Shown here: positions 10,579 to 22,824 of the stretch, piece by piece
Position numbering within the stretch: the first letter of the stretch is position 1
Layout: every line of letters starts with the position of its first letter
Assembly (NCBI GenBank): GCA_037178625.1
Contig: CM074134.1
Coordinates: 1,364,001 to 1,428,000 of the forward strand
DNA length: 64,000 nt
From: Skeletonema tropicum
Taxonomy: Eukaryota; Bacillariophyta; Thalassiosirophyceae; Thalassiosirales; Thalassiosiraceae
Direction: 5' to 3'
Notes under the pieces: model-generated
The model's input: only the letters and a program-made list of their open reading frames with translations
The model's database searches: none
Told to the model about the DNA's origin: nothing
Translations under genes and position numbers: made by a program

Positions 10579-11016
10579 GATGGTGTTTCGATGATGAAAT
10601 TATGTGTAGCAGGTCAAGAGGTAACGGCTCATCTCCATCTCAAGCACAACATCATATGCTCGCTGATCGCTGAGCTAACGAGAAGCTCTTTCATGTGAAA
10701 GAAGAAGTACAAGCATACACATACCGCGGGCCATTCACCTCCTTCCCATTTTTGAAAAGAATTCATTTAATCATGGCTGCTGCCATACTCTGTAGACGAC
10801 TGATAGGTTGACAGGTAACCACAAGATGCCAAGCATACTACTCGATATGATTGTGTCCCGGCGGAACTTTTATTGGATGGGGGAGTAAAAAGGGTTCTCA
10901 TCACAAGAAAATGTGCCACCGTGATGCTGTAATGAGATTTTGTTGCAGCCGCTGCAACACTTTCACTTACTGACACACGAACATCCAAAAAAAATCCAAA
11001 ATCCAACATCCAACCC

Positions 11017-11171
11017 ACGACGGTTCACGCCTACCTCGTGTAATTTGACCGTAACGTCTCTCGTCATTTTCCTTCTTTTTTGTCACATTTGAATACTACT
11101 TATCTCACATAAAGATTTTGGGAAAAATGGGAGTTTTTGAAAAGACGCTAACGGTCGCCGTGAACCGTCGT
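11017..11171. repeat. 13-bp inverted repeat pair in the carrier upstream region
   Basis: ACGACGGTTCACG (11017-11029) and its exact complement CGTGAACCGTCGT (11159-11171) face each other about 130 bp apart, just upstream of the TATA-like box. This may be a paired transcription-factor site. A related core, CGGTTCGC, recurs near 24769, 24802, 25294 and 26944. Confidence 0.5.
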
Positions 11172-11200
11172 GAATCATCCACCACAAGCCACCAAACCAA

Positions 11201-11208
11201 TATAAAAG
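11201..11208 (+). promoter_or_regulatory. TATA-like box of the carrier gene
   Basis: TATAAAAG lies 132 bp upstream of the carrier ATG, directly after CCAAACCAA. The position is plausible for a core promoter with a 5'UTR of about 100 nt. No transcription start data can be read from sequence. Confidence 0.4.
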
Positions 11209-11332
11209 ATCAACTCGACGCAACCAGGCACATACAACAACACTGCAACAGAAATAGTTCTTGCTTGTGCTTTCGCAAAGAGTAGGAAGTTGAAAAGCAA
11301 GACAGCACATAATAAAGCAACACAGTCAAAAA

Positions 11333-12134
11333 ATGATCAACGGAATATCAATAGAGAGCTTCCTAGCCGGATTTGCCTATGGCGCAACCACTGTCTTCGT
11401 AGGTCAGCCACTTGAAACGCTCAAAACACTCACCCAAGTGTCCACCAGGTCACCCAACATGCTCACCACCGCCAAAGATTTATACGCAACGAGTGGCATA
11501 CGCGGTTTCTACCGAGGCGGTTCACCCCTCCTCCTCGGCGGGGGGCTCATGCGCTCAGGCCCAATTTGGATTCTACAATTCCGTCTTGCCAGTGATGGAT
11601 CAAAAATTTGGCAAGAGGGATCCAAAGACAGATTATTGGTTGGGGTGTGTCAATCCCCATGTCGTTGCGGCAGGGTGGGCTGGCGGGATAGGACGGGGGT
11701 TAGTTGAGGGACCGTTTGAAATGGTCAAGGTTCGTCGACAGGTGGTATCGGATTGGAAGTTTGCAGATGTATCCAAAGGATTTGGAGTTACTGTGTTTCG
11801 TAATTCGTTTTTATTCAGTTCGTTTGTGATCTACATGGATGTATTGAAACAACAATTAGCTAGAAATGACATGGCACTTTCACCGTTCTTTATTGCGGGT
11901 ATTTGTTCGAATATGGCATGGTTGACGGTATGGCCTTTTGATGTGATCAAGACCAAACGACAATCCGGGAAATTTGAAGGGAGGAGTGTCATGTGGTTAT
12001 TACGAGATACTTTTCGAACGGGAGATATGTATAGAGGATTGAGTGTAGGCTTAACACGTAGCTTCTTCGCCAATGGAATATCTATGGAAGTGTATACGAG
12101 AGTGGAGAAAGAGTTGAAGGTAGTTTTCAATTAG
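11333..12134 (+). CDS. mitochondrial carrier family (SLC25-like) transporter, one frameshift
   Basis: The N-terminal part, 11333 to about 11567, reads MINGISIESFLAGFAYG with GQPLETLKT and GIRGFYRGGSPLL. The rest, about 11568-12134 in the next frame, reads QFGFYNSVLP, EGPFEMVKVRRQ and VWPFDVIKTKRQ. These are the three P-x-(D/E)-x-x-(K/R) signatures of the threefold-repeated carrier fold, each followed by a G-x-x-x-(F/Y)-(Y/R)-(R/K)-G-type helix, so all three repeats are present at the normal length of about 265 residues. The frames join in GCTCAGGCCCAATTTGG; one C too many in CCC accounts for the break. With everything else intact, a sequencing indel is as likely as true inactivation. Location is the inner mitochondrial membrane by family; the substrate cannot be assigned. 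Confidence 0.82.
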
Positions 12135-12310
12135 ATATGATGAGCAAAATGTACATAGTGTAATATAAAACATGCATTTTTGTGAAATAGGATACATTCG
12201 ACATACGCCGTAAAGGGTTGGATATCGAACATCTCTTGCAAAAATAGCCAATTGCACTTGGTAGAATACATAAGAAACATATTAAGTATTTTACATGTAA
12301 CTCTATCAAA

Positions 12311-15300
12311 TTAAGACCTTCCACTTGCTCGATCAGCTTCTTCAATAGGACCACCACGACGCAAGTTGTTCAATACGTCCTTTCCAGAGCGAGCAGATTT
12401 CTCCCCCAGCATTTCCGCAGGTGTCCCCATTGCTCGCCAATCGGAAGCATCAACTGCCCCGCTTAGACTTGACGCACCTGTGCCATCGTCAGTTTGTCCC
12501 GTGACGTATGAATCCTCCATTGTGGGTGCATCACTGTTACCACTTCCTTCTCCACTGTATGATGAGTGGCCAGAGTCCCCTTCCTCACGAGAAAGATAGC
12601 TTGAATCACCACTATACATGGAAGACTCGCGACTCATTCCTGCAAAGTCTTCTGTGATACTATCTCCTGCACCCGACGAAGTATACGCAGAGGAGTAGTT
12701 GGAGGACTTGCTGGACGACGGTTCTGATGACATTGTCCGATTAGCAATAGACGCCTCTTGGGATGCACTATCGCATTCGTCAGGAGATGATCGACCAAGT
12801 ACTCCCTTCTCACGTTTGGCAGTACGCTGCACTGCTGCTCGAGCACGTTGAGCGATGGATTTCTCTTGCATGGCCTTCAGCGTTTCGATAAGTTCCTCTT
12901 CGCGTCCACTGAATTGTACCATTATGTCATCAATATTGTCAATTTCGTCTGGAACAACCCGCCTTACCAACGCTTCCACCTCGGCACGGTACATGTTCAT
13001 TTGCTGCTTTTCGTTAGACATTGATGATGTGTTAGAAACCATACTGCTGCTAATTCCACTGCGGCTCACGTACGACGAAGTTATCGATGAGGCGTGAGTG
13101 GCCATATCATCTTCAGGGGATGATCTAGACGAGGCTTTGGGGCTTCCTGCATTAGACACAAACGAATTAGAAGCATCTCCAGACAACATCGATCTAGAAT
13201 CATCCGCGCTGCTTCTATTGGATCCTCTGGTCGTTCCAGTCAGAAACGACTTAGCTGATTCCACAGAAGCAGATGCATCGGAATGGTGTTCATCATCACC
13301 TCTCGCTGAAGGCTTTCTCGGACTAGAGGTCATGCTTGCGTCGTCTGCATATCGAGCGGCCACTGCTACCACTCCATCCCAATTGCCAGTCTCCACAAGC
13401 TCGTCGATCTCAGCGGCACGATCAGCATCTCCACCCGAATCACCTGAATAATCTGTCGCCAAGGAAAGTGCAGATCCTGATTGGGTGGAAAAGGCATCAG
13501 CCTCATCATCATGGTCAGAATCCGAGGCAAGGATTGCAGCAGTCGCGCCGACAGCTTTCCAATCACCAGCTTCGATTGCTCGATCTAGGTCTTGCGCCAT
13601 TGGAGCCACGTCGTCCTTATTTTGGACGAGATTATCTGAGTCATCTGACGTGCTGGTCGAGTCATTTTCATCATCGCTTTCATGAACTGGAATCATTGTT
13701 ACTCCGGGCTGAACGACAGGATTGACTGCTGGGTTCAATGATTCTGGCATCAGCTCCCGATCCTCCATCTCATCTTCTGAATTCGTAGAAGTAGTACCAT
13801 CCCGAGATTGAGAAACTGAAGTGCCCAAACTTTCGGTATGTGGATCAAAAGAATCTACCGAGCCTGTTTGAACCGAAGAATCTCCGTCAGAGCTTTCCCA
13901 GCCAGAAGAACCCGCCGAAGAATCATCATCTGCCTCAGCATCGATACGATCTTTTGCTTGAAGGTAATCGGGGGCAAGTATTGCTCTATCTTCTTCAGCT
14001 CCCTCAGATGTTTCTGATCTGCTGCTCTCGCTAGCGCTTAAATCGTGCATTTGGGTCGTATCCTTCTCACTGGAAGAGCTGCTTTTGCCACTTGTCATAC
14101 TATTATCATTGGGCCGAGCAAAATCATCTGGAGTAGTGTCGTAACTCGATGCAGAACTAGCGGACACTGATGCTGGTCCACCACTCCTAGAACTGGAGCC
14201 AGACGTCGAGTAGTAACTGCTGCTGTCACTGCGTGATGAACTGTGTGAGCTGTATGATTGCATAGAGCCACTGTCATCACTCGATTGATCTTGACCCCAT
14301 TCCAAGTCGTCAGATTGAATATCCTTCCTTTTGGGAGCGAAAGCCGAGAAAAAGCCCTTACTGTTGGGGGCTGAATCATCGCTCGCCCTTTTTCTAAAGT
14401 TTCCAAAGCTAAAGCTAGGAGCTGACTCTGCATCGTCAATATTTCTCTTTTGAGCCTGACGACGGCGAAATACGAAGAAGCCGGCAATGATGACAACCAG
14501 ACCAGCAGATACACCTGCGGCGATCCCAACGATACCAGATTTTCCTCCTCCTTCTGGGCTAGGCGCAGGCGCCGGTTCAGGTGCTTTAGCGCTAGGTATT
14601 TGTGGGTTAACTACTACTTCTTCTTGTTGTGGAGAAGTGGGAGCAACAACGGTAGCCTGAGCAGTTGGGGGAGGAGATAGTGCCTCCTTCAAAATCTGCT
14701 CTGGAGTAATGCCATTTATGTAATCCAGCACTTCAGGAGGAAGACTAGCGTAGAAGCTCCCATCTTTCAGCGCTTCGTCAAATTTTGATTGTATAGTGTC
14801 CTTGATTTCCTCCGGAGTTGAGCTATGATTCCCGGTCAGTTGCAGTGGGATTGCCATTTCAATATCCAAACATTGATCACGTAACTGAGCTGGTTCATTG
14901 CACACTACGCAAATATGCATCAAATAATGTAAGAGGAAAGAACAGACACAGAATAAAAAAGAACAAAGATTGACAACTTACCTGCATTCGTAACACTTGT
15001 AATCTGGATCTTATCCGGATCTACAGTTACTGCCAAAACTCTCCCATGTTCATTCTTTCGCAGTTTTCTAGTGCCTCCGCTACCCTCTTGGGACAATTCA
15101 TTCGCCATATTCTGCGTCCACGTTTGCACAGCCGTTAGCAACGCTTCCTTCAATTCTTCACTCTCTTCATTATCACCATCCATAAACCCCCCCTCAGTGA
15201 TAAACGACGGAACAGAAATCTGATAATTCAATGAAACAGTTTCCTCTACCACATCCTCCGGACTTGGCCCTGTCGTCGGACTACCTGTAGGCTTTTCTGT

Positions 15301-15889
15301 CTTGGGCAAAGTCTCCTCGATGGCACTCTCCACTCCCTCACAAACCTGATACAGATAAACCTCCTGCTGAGGATCCGGCACCGGATCACCAAGGGCAGTC
15401 CCATCCGTATACAAATATGCCTCATCACAAATGAAGTTGACTTCCACCACATGCAAACTTGTTGAATTCTTGTCGTATCTGTTCGGGGAAGGAATTAAAG
15501 TCGGTAGTAGGAAAGTTACCAAAGGTGTCGGTTTCCGCGTCATATCGAAACGATTGGAATTGATTGTTGGCTAGTTCTTGAATGAATGTGACGTATTGAG
15601 ACCGTGAGATTTTTTGATCTGTTTGTGAATTTTGCATGGCATTGTAGCATCTGTCTAGGTTGAGTACACCGCCGAAGGTGATTCCCCCCTGTTGTTGTGT
15701 GGGTATGATGGAGTTGCATAATATGAGTATGACTAGAAGGAAGTGATGATGGCGTGAGAAGCTGCTTTCAGTGATTGTTATTGAGATCGGTCGACGGCGT
15801 AACCTTGTTGCTCGTCTATGATTGCCATTTTGAAGTTTTCCAGTAGATGCAATGACAACAGTTGCGGATGTTCGCTTTTGAACAATCAT
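12311..15889 (-). CDS. single-pass membrane protein with degenerate EF-hand-like ectodomain and Ser/Asp-rich tail (paralog A)
   Basis: From an ATG at 15889 a basic N-terminus precedes a hydrophobic leader (HHHFLLVILILCNSIIP). An ectodomain follows, starting GGITFGGVLNLDRCYNAM, with a degenerate EF-hand-like QTDQKISRSQY. A frame change lies near 15447 (one G too many in TGTGGTGGAAG). A phase-1 intron, 14905-14981, joins ITSVTNA to VCNEPAQLRDQ. A transmembrane helix (GIVGIAAGVSAGLVVIIAGF) is followed by RRRQAQKR, so the long Ser/Asp-rich tail should be cytosolic. The tail holds three copies of a D-W-x-(A/G)-(V/M) motif (DLDRAIEAGDWKAVGATAA; ETGNWDGVVAVAA; DASDWRAMGTPAE) and one EVEALVRRVVPDEIDNIDDI block. 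The product is about 1170 residues. It looks receptor-like; that is inference. It is paralogous to 17764-21138. Confidence 0.75.
14905..14981 (-). other. predicted 77-bp phase-1 intron of paralog A
   Basis: On the minus strand the donor is AATGCAG|GTAAGT (exon ends at 14982) and the acceptor GCGTAG|TGTGCAATG (exon resumes at 14904). Removal keeps the frame open from the ectodomain into the VCNEPAQLRDQCLDIEM segment. Confidence 0.75.
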
Positions 15890-16787
15890 CTTGATGATAA
15901 TGGTCGTTTTCAACACATGATGTGATCATTTTTTCATTCTGAGGGCATGACGTTGATGAGCAGCTGCTGCCTTCACTACCAATGCAGTTACAGCGGCTAT
16001 AGCTGGCAGATTGCTATTTATTGGACATCTCTTGATAACACATGGTTGCCTGGATTTACTTTTGCTCTGATGTTATTTTTAGCCGAGAACTCTCAACACC
16101 GTGAAGGAAACAATTTGCGTTCACAACGTACTACGTCCTGTTAATGAGCTCCTGACGCCGCCTCTCTGTTCAATCTATGTTTATCTCTGCGCTTTCCTTT
16201 CACAAATTAGACTTCAGCTTTAGAGGGACGATGCGATGCGGCAATGCAGGTATTCGCTTTCCGTTCAGCGCTGGAGTATTTGTGTTGTTGTTATCCCAAA
16301 TTTGTCGACGTATTTTACTTCCCGAATTTGCAGTCAGCTTTTGCAGTCTGAATGTAGAAGAAGCAGGCGTACAAGAAAAGCCGTTTGCGTTAGGGGTAGA
16401 AGATGCGCCACTGTGTAGGAGCCTCGGCCAAGTCTCTGCGGAGCTGCTAAGTTATCATTACCAGCGCCGACATCAACATAATGCTGCTGATGAAAATGGG
16501 ATCAACGTGATATCGTAGTCAATTCAAAACAAATTTTTGATTTATTTGAATCGGGCCAAATGGAAAGTTCTTTGACAGGAGAAAGTTGACATTCCAAATT
16601 TCTCATCTAAGAGAAATATAGATCATAGGTAGATAGATAGTCCTGAGAAAAGGACAGGGGTATCTTTCTGAGCGCAATAGGAGTCTCCCTCTTTCTTTGC
16701 CTTGTATGGGATCAGACGGGATTGATTTGCTCTGTTGAAAATTTCATAGCCTGCCACATCTCTCTCCAAACCACTCATTTTTCCATC
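15890..16787. other. divergent intergenic region, no gene recognised
   Basis: About 0.9 kb between paralog A (minus) and the BTB gene (plus), expected to hold both promoters. Short plus-strand frames (for example 16177-16518) have no recognisable domain. I see no clear TATA box or repeat. Confidence 0.5.
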
Positions 16788-17546
16788 ATGACAACAAACA
16801 ACACCATCAAGTTCAATGTGGGCGGAAAGCACTTCGAGGTCTCCCGTGATCTCATGGACAAGCACTCTGAAACAATGCTTGGGAAGTTAGTCTCGGAAGC
16901 TTGGCAACAGGATCCAGAGGAGCCGGTGTTCATTGATCGGGATGGAGACATCTTTGCCCATGTCCTCAACTATCTTCGCTATGGGAGGTGAGAATCAGTA
17001 ACGTTGCTATATCTATCTCCTCATAACCACGTTAAAGTCAAAAGTATATTCTAACTAACATGGTTGTATCTTCTCTTTATTTGCATTCACAGCATCGAGC
17101 TCCCTCCCACCGTTCCCAGGTCTTCGTTTGAACGTGATCTTGACTTCTATGGACTTGTTCCGGAAGAAGGAGAGATCAAGGAGAAATCTTTCGATATGAT
17201 TGCATCTCTGCGTCAAGACCGTGACGATGCTCAAAGCAAGTATGAAATGTGCGTCTTTGCCGCTGCTGTCTATCAGGAGTACATCATGTGGAAACAAAGA
17301 AACAAAGAAATTGTCCGTATTTCCGTTCAAAGGGTACGTGCTAGTGCAGATATATATCTTGGAAAAGGGATAGACCGAAGCGGTCATCTCGGCAAATTGG
17401 AAAGCGATGTCTTCCTGAACTTCCTTGATGTGTATTTCGGTTTGAGGATGGCGACCCCGGACGAATGTAAGAAGGAGAAAGTTACCGCTCATTGTGCACT
17501 TTCCCTCAATAATGGTAACTATTTTATCAACGTCATCAGGAAATAG
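16788..17546 (+). CDS. BTB/POZ (potassium-channel T1/KCTD-type) domain protein
   Basis: Two exons: 16788-16987 and 17093-17546, with a 105-bp intron 16988-17092 (GTGAGA...TTCACAG) that splits a Ser codon and joins NYLRYG to SIELPPTVP. The product is 217 residues. Residues about 8-95 are a T1-type BTB domain: IKFNVGGKHFEVSRDLM, PVFIDRDGDIFAHVLNYLRYG and FERDLDFYGL are the family's NVGG..F, (F/I)DRD...F..(I/V)L.(Y/F)LR.G and E..(F/Y)(Y/F)G(L/I) blocks. The following about 120 residues form a helical stretch and a C-terminal region I do not recognise. KCTD-type proteins oligomerise and often serve as cullin-3 adaptors; no channel segment is present here. It stands convergent to paralog C, with 217 bp between stops. 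Confidence 0.9.
16988..17092 (+). other. predicted 105-bp intron of BTB gene
   Basis: Donor AG|GTGAGA at 16988 and acceptor TTCACAG|CATCG ending at 17092, with a branch-like CTAACTAAC at 17051. It restores the conserved end of the BTB domain. Confidence 0.8.
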
Positions 17547-17763
17547 GCGAACAGAGTGAGACTTATCCTTATCTTACGCCTTAAAGTCTACATCATAGTC
17601 AAAGCTAAATAATATAATCGAACTTTATTAGCTTGCACCACATTATTACACAAATTACATTTCATTCTCATACACAAAAGGCAGCACTACTGCCAAATCC
17701 CCACCATAGTGTTTTTCGTCTTGGAGATGAATATCACTCTCTAACTCTTGTGCACAATGAAGG

Positions 17764-20700
17764 TTAGCTACTTGTACTCATTCTGCCCGCATCATCATCG
17801 CTCTCATTTAGAACTGAGTCACCCTCAAACACTGTTTCCTCATGGAAGCTGGGCATTTGTTTCAACGTTTGGTAGGTGCTTTCTGCACTTGATGCTTTTG
17901 AACTTGATATTGAACTGCTTGAGTTCTCAAATGATGAATTTTGATTCCTCTCATCCATTGTCCGCAACGTCATTATCAATTCATTCTCCCTTCCTTTGAA
18001 CTGCAGTAGCATCTCGTCTATGTTCTCTATCTCATCTGGCACAACTCTTCTCACGAGTTCTTCGATTTCTTGACGCTTGGTCAAGCCTTGGTTATCCAGC
18101 CCGATAATGTCTGAAGAACTCAAGCGACGACTACTACTATCATATTCCATATCCGACTGCTTGGAGAGATTGAAACTACCTGATTCACCTGCACCTTCAA
18201 ATTCAGACGCTATTGCCATGACTGCCTTTCCAATCCCCAGCTTCTATTAGTTTCTCAAATTCTAGCGCGCGGTCTTTATCTGAATAGTCCGTTGACGAAA
18301 GAGAAATACTCTCACTTTTATCACTATCACTTTGCATAGAGTTTCCCGATTCTGAGTCTCTTCGTTCAAACGACTTCCCGGCAAGTAGAGCAGCAGTTGC
18401 ACCAACTGCGTTCCAATCGCCTGCCTCAATGGCTGCATCTAAATCCTCTTTTGTCATTGGCCGATCTGTTGCTATCTCTTGGCCTCCTGCAGGTATTTCC
18501 AAGTCAGAAAACTCGCTGTCGGGATCTTTGTCAACTTTGATGAATGCCGTCGTCTTCAAGTTGCTATCACTTGTTGTTAATGCAGCGTCCCCAATCGCTG
18601 CGTATGTATCAGGTAACATATCCTTCTCGGAGCTTGATGCAGACATGGATTCATCAATGGATGACATACCATCATCAGTTGACCATTGCGATGATCCTGC
18701 AGCGCTCGACTCGGCATAAGAGGCATCTGCCAACACCGCACCGGATTCGGATACAGCTCTCAATCGGGGCTCGTTCATTGTTTCTTTGTATTCCATCGAA
18801 AAGCCCTCACCCTGTTGACCCCCTTGCCTTTGTGCAGCCAACATGACAGATAATTGCCCAATCAGCACAGTCTCTCTACCCTCATAATCTGCCATCATAT
18901 CATCAATACTATCGATGTGTTCAGGACAAGCTTGTCGAACCAAAGCCTCAACTCCAGCCCGATAATCAGTACTACCATGATCTCTCATGTACATTTCACC
19001 CAAGTCACCTGATTTGGATAAATCTTCCTCGCTAACCTCCTTCCATGATGGAAGTGGGTATCCCTTTGAAACGGGTTGGTGCATGTTAATCTCTTCATCG
19101 CTGCTGCTATTGCCGGATGAACTGCTGCTGCCAGATGAAGAACTTGATGAAAACGGGTTTTTGGACGTCCGACGTTGGTCACTATTGGAGTGATCCATTA
19201 TTGTACCCCGTTCTAAATCAATGAGATCACTGTCATCGTCATCGTTGAAGTTGGGAGTTTCCTCAATCGTCTCCTCGAATATATTCATGTGTCGTTTGCT
19301 ACCAGATGAATAAAAATTGGGCGACAAATCATTCTCCACATCATTCCCATCACCTTCCAATGATACCTCTTCAGCACCATCGAATTCCTTTCCTTCCCGT
19401 TGTCGTTTTCGAAATCGTGATCCGGCAAAGAGTATAAGTATGACGGCGACTGAGGCTGCGACGGTGACGCTTACTGGTACGACCCACTTATCATTGGAGG
19501 TGCTACCACTACTACCACCATTGCCACCACCACCACTGTTGTTGTTGTTTCCGGCCTCAATACCATTAGGAAATCTACTCCCCAATTCAGGAATCACTTG
19601 CACCGACTTGGTCTGACCAACATATACAATCCCACTTTCCGGAGGAAACGTTAATAATCCCATATCAATCCCACGACTTATCCCAGTTTGAAATCGTAGA
19701 TTTGTCGTTAGTGGCGGCTCATCTGATAATACGAGTGTCACTCCCGCAGTAACCTTTTGACATCGACTTTCGGTAGGTCATATCTTTGTGTGAAGCAGGC
19801 TATATCTTGAATGTTTTGGATGGATACCGAGGTGGTATCGTAGGTTACTGCCAAATTACGTTGCCGTGTTATTGGTGTTGTTGTTGTTGTTCTTCTACGA
19901 ACGTTTTCATCATTCATTCTCAAGCTATCTTTGGACACTGCACCCTCAAATGAAGATGATCCACCACCAAAAGTATCAATCATAATCGACTGAACAAAAG
20001 CACCAGTCCCTCTCTCCAAATACTCTAACATATCATTTTCTGGATTGATTTCAGTCTTGATGGATTGAGATTGTAAATTTTGATTGTTCCCAATTTCATA
20101 CTGGAATTGAACAGGTAGTGGACCAGAGGTGGGTGTTTCTTCTGGATTTGTGACGGATGGTTGTTTGGTTGGTATGATTTCTGGAGGTGTTGGAGTTGCT
20201 GGTGTTGAAAATGATGGAGTTGTTGTTGTTGCTGCTGCAGCTGTTGTTGTTGTTGTTGTGCCATCTGAAGTTGTAGGAGGAACCGTAGTTATGTCAGCAG
20301 TCGTTGTAGCCACAGTCGTACTAGTTGTTGTAGTAGCAACAGTATTTCCACCACTACCATCAGCATTATCACAAACACCCATCAACTCCCAAGCTTGCTC
20401 CCATGCAATCGTTACACCAGGTTCATATGCCGCTTGACTACACCATGCTGTATATGGGAATGGTTTACATTTGAAGTATGGAGTTGCAATAGTTTCGTAG
20501 ATGTCATTGGAAACCAGATCATCTGCTGCGTATATTTCACCTGCATTGTACTGCGGTGGACAAGTTGTGACTGTTTCTGTTGGTGCTATCGTTGTTGGTG
20601 AAGGAGTTGGTGGTGGTGAAGGAGTTGGCGTTGGTGGAGGAGTAGTGATCACAACAACTGTCGGTGATGGGGTTGGAACACTCGTTGTAGGCTCTTCCGT

Positions 20701-21138
20701 CGGCCTCTTGGTCGGATCAGGCGTAGTATTCACAACACTTGACTCATAATCCTCCACTGTCTCTTCTGTATCCTTACACAATCGATATAAAAATGTAGTC
20801 TCTTGTTCACTCAACATTTCTCCCGCTCCACCACTACCACCACCACCACTACCCTGGAGTAATCCACTAATGTCAATCCCAATCACAGATGGACAACCTA
20901 CAAAGGCATCGCCACACGCGAAGAAGTTGTACACCCCCACAAATGACTGTGGTAGCATGCTAAAGGATGTGAGAGGACTGCCATATTGATTGGTGTCGAG
21001 TAGTCCATTCGGGGCAGAGGTTTGAAGATAGGGTAGGAATTCAGATTGAGAGAGAAAGCCGTCGTTGTTGATGTCCGCAGAGAGGAGGTTGGCGTAGCAT
21101 TTTTCGAGGTTGACTCCTCCTCCTATGGTGAAGGCCAT
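17764..21138 (-). CDS. EF-hand single-pass membrane protein with DW and VRR motifs in the tail (paralog C), two frameshifts
   Basis: Three frames join end to end. Frame one (21138 to about 19765) starts MAFTIGGGVNLEKCYANLL and holds a full EF-hand loop, DINNDGFLSQSE (D1, N3, D5, G6, S9, E12), then P-T, T/S and Gly-rich linkers. Frame two (about 19765 to 18216) holds the transmembrane helix WVVPVSVTVAASVAVILILF and RFRKRQR, then the acidic Ser-rich tail with YRAGVEALVRQACPEHIDSI and DLDAAIEAGDWNAVGATAA. Frame three (about 18216 to 17764) ends it with EIEELVRRVVPDEIENIDEM. The first break looks like one missing A in AAAA near 19770; the second is a one-base excess in GGCAGTCATGG. The ATG at 21138 has no signal peptide, unlike paralog A, so an upstream exon may exist. 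The product is about 1120 residues; the function is unknown. Confidence 0.75.
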
Positions 21139-21638
21139 TTTGTAGCTTTAGTGCTGGTATGTCGTGGTTGCTTGTTTTCAGAAGGCGTAGTGCTGGTGAC
21201 TGGTTGAAATAGCTGCTCTTGCTTGTAAATATCAGCAGCTCAGTCGTATGAAATGGAACGTCTTTAACTAATTACACGCAACGATTATCTCAAGAGTTCA
21301 ATTATTGGTCTCCCTTGACAAGATTGCCCAGCTCTTCCGCTCTTCGCGGTGGTCTTGGTCAGCAGCATCATGGTGGCATAAGTAGCCATAGCGACATCGT
21401 CACTTTGGTCCGATTGATAAGCCCTGTGCTTTCGCGCATGCAACTTTAAATGAGTATAAACTGTCGAAAGTTCGCATTTATGAGAAACAAATCACATCTC
21501 TGGCACATTATTTCATCATCACTATCATCCACCACCTCCTGCTCCTGTACTTCTGCACTACCGATGCCCATGCCACAACATATCATGAAGCAACTGGAGC
21601 AAGCAGTCTGAACTCATTCTCTCACGTAAACACATAGA
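21139..21638. other. divergent intergenic region
   Basis: 500 bp between paralog C (minus) and DCP1 (plus). No coding sequence or repeat recognised; it should contain both promoters. Confidence 0.4.
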
Positions 21639-22595
21639 ATGGCCAGCAGCACCAACCTAGCCGAAGCACGGCGCACAGCCAACCTCCGCGTCCTCCAACG
21701 CCTCGATCCTCAAATCGTCGACATCGCCATAACCGCCAGCCACGTCGTCCTCTACCAATATTCACTCACCGCTCAACAATGGATCAAATGTAACGTTGAG
21801 GGGTCGCTCTTTGTTACGAAGCGGAGTGATGTCCCGAGATTCAAATTGATTATTAGTAATAGGATTAGTACGGAGAATTTGGAGGTGGGAATTACAAGTA
21901 CATTTCAGATGCAGTTGAGGGAACCCTATTTGATCTTTCGAGATTCTGCTGCTGCTGATGCTGCCTCTAATGCGAGTGGTGTTGATGAAGCAATTCGAGG
22001 ATTATGGTTCCACGATGGTAAAGAACGAGAGCAGGTGCATAGTTATTTGGAAAATGTGGTCAAGAGTTTACAAAAGATTGAGGAGATGGAACGGGAGCAT
22101 GGGCCTCCTCCGTCATTGATGAATCATGATAATAACAATGCTGGTGATAATGGCGGTAGTAGTAATGACAATGTGACAACAACAGCAACAGCAGCAGCTG
22201 CAGCAGCATCCGTGGAGAAAAAGAGGCGACCAGTGGAAGTCAACACAAACGCAGCCGGAGCAGCACTTTTATCCACACTAAATTTGAACGACAATAAAAA
22301 CACTGCTCAAGCATCATCACAGTCAAAACCTGCACAACCAACAAGAACGGCACAAAGTAACAATGCTACAAAACCACCATCATCATCATCATCACCACAA
22401 CCACCACCCAACACACTTGACAAGAAATCATTACAACTAGCGTTACTCAGTTTGATTCAAGATGAACGGTTTTTGGATTTGATACATGCCCAATATTTAA
22501 AGGTCGCGAGTTCTCGTGCGCAGCGGGAGCAGCATCAGCATCAGCATCAGCAGCAGCAGCAGAATGGTGCTTCTGCTCAGGGAGATCAAAAGTGA
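21639..22595 (+). CDS. DCP1: mRNA-decapping protein 1 (EVH1-like)
   Basis: 318 residues, single exon, ATG at 21639. Residues about 14-150 are a complete DCP1 EVH1-type domain: [69 protein letters not shown] and [14 protein letters not shown] match the family's conserved blocks in order. A low-complexity Asn/Ser/Ala/Pro linker follows. Near the C-terminus, [20 protein letters not shown] may be the trimerisation helix, and a His/Gln-repeat tail ends the protein. DCP1 activates the DCP2 decapping enzyme in cytoplasmic 5'-3' mRNA decay and concentrates in P-bodies. Confidence 0.93.
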   Translation: MASSTNLAEARRTANLRVLQRLDPQIVDIAITASHVVLYQYSLTAQQWIKCNVEGSLFVTKRSDVPRFKLIISNRISTENLEVGITSTFQMQLREPYLIFRDSAAADAASNASGVDEAIRGLWFHDGKEREQVHSYLENVVKSLQKIEEMEREHGPPPSLMNHDNNNAGDNGGSSNDNVTTTATAAAAAASVEKKRRPVEVNTNAAGAALLSTLNLNDNKNTAQASSQSKPAQPTRTAQSNNATKPPSSSSSPQPPPNTLDKKSLQLALLSLIQDERFLDLIHAQYLKVASSRAQREQHQHQHQQQQQNGASAQGDQK

Positions 22596-22824
22596 TGGAA
22601 TTTGTGGTGATGATGTGTGGCTTTGACATACATGATATCAATTATTATTTTTTGGAGCATTCAACATTACTTAGTAAATCTTTTCAACTTTAAGGTCAGA
22701 TGCTAACAAGTTCTGTCGTGGTATTGACTATAACTGCTCGCTTCTAATGTTCAATTACTTCCAACTTTACAAATCATCACCGCTTGTGGGGGGAAATCAT
22801 TACATTCCCCTGTGGACCTTCACT

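Larger units (their letters stand above)
10579..11332. other. divergent intergenic region between ricin-like gene and carrier gene
   Basis: A 754-bp region between a minus-strand and a plus-strand gene, so it should hold two divergent promoters. It contains the inverted CGGTTCACG motif pair (11017-11171) and a TATA-like box (11201). I see no convincing coding sequence; the small minus-strand frames at 10767-11310 lack family features. Confidence 0.5.

Noticed and set aside
11540..11600. Programmed frameshift or tiny intron in the carrier gene
   Set aside because: No slippery heptamer and no GT-AG pair that would remove one base; a one-base indel is simpler.
16177..16518. 113-codon plus-strand frame upstream of the BTB gene
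   Set aside because: No recognisable domain or composition bias, and it lies in a divergent promoter region.
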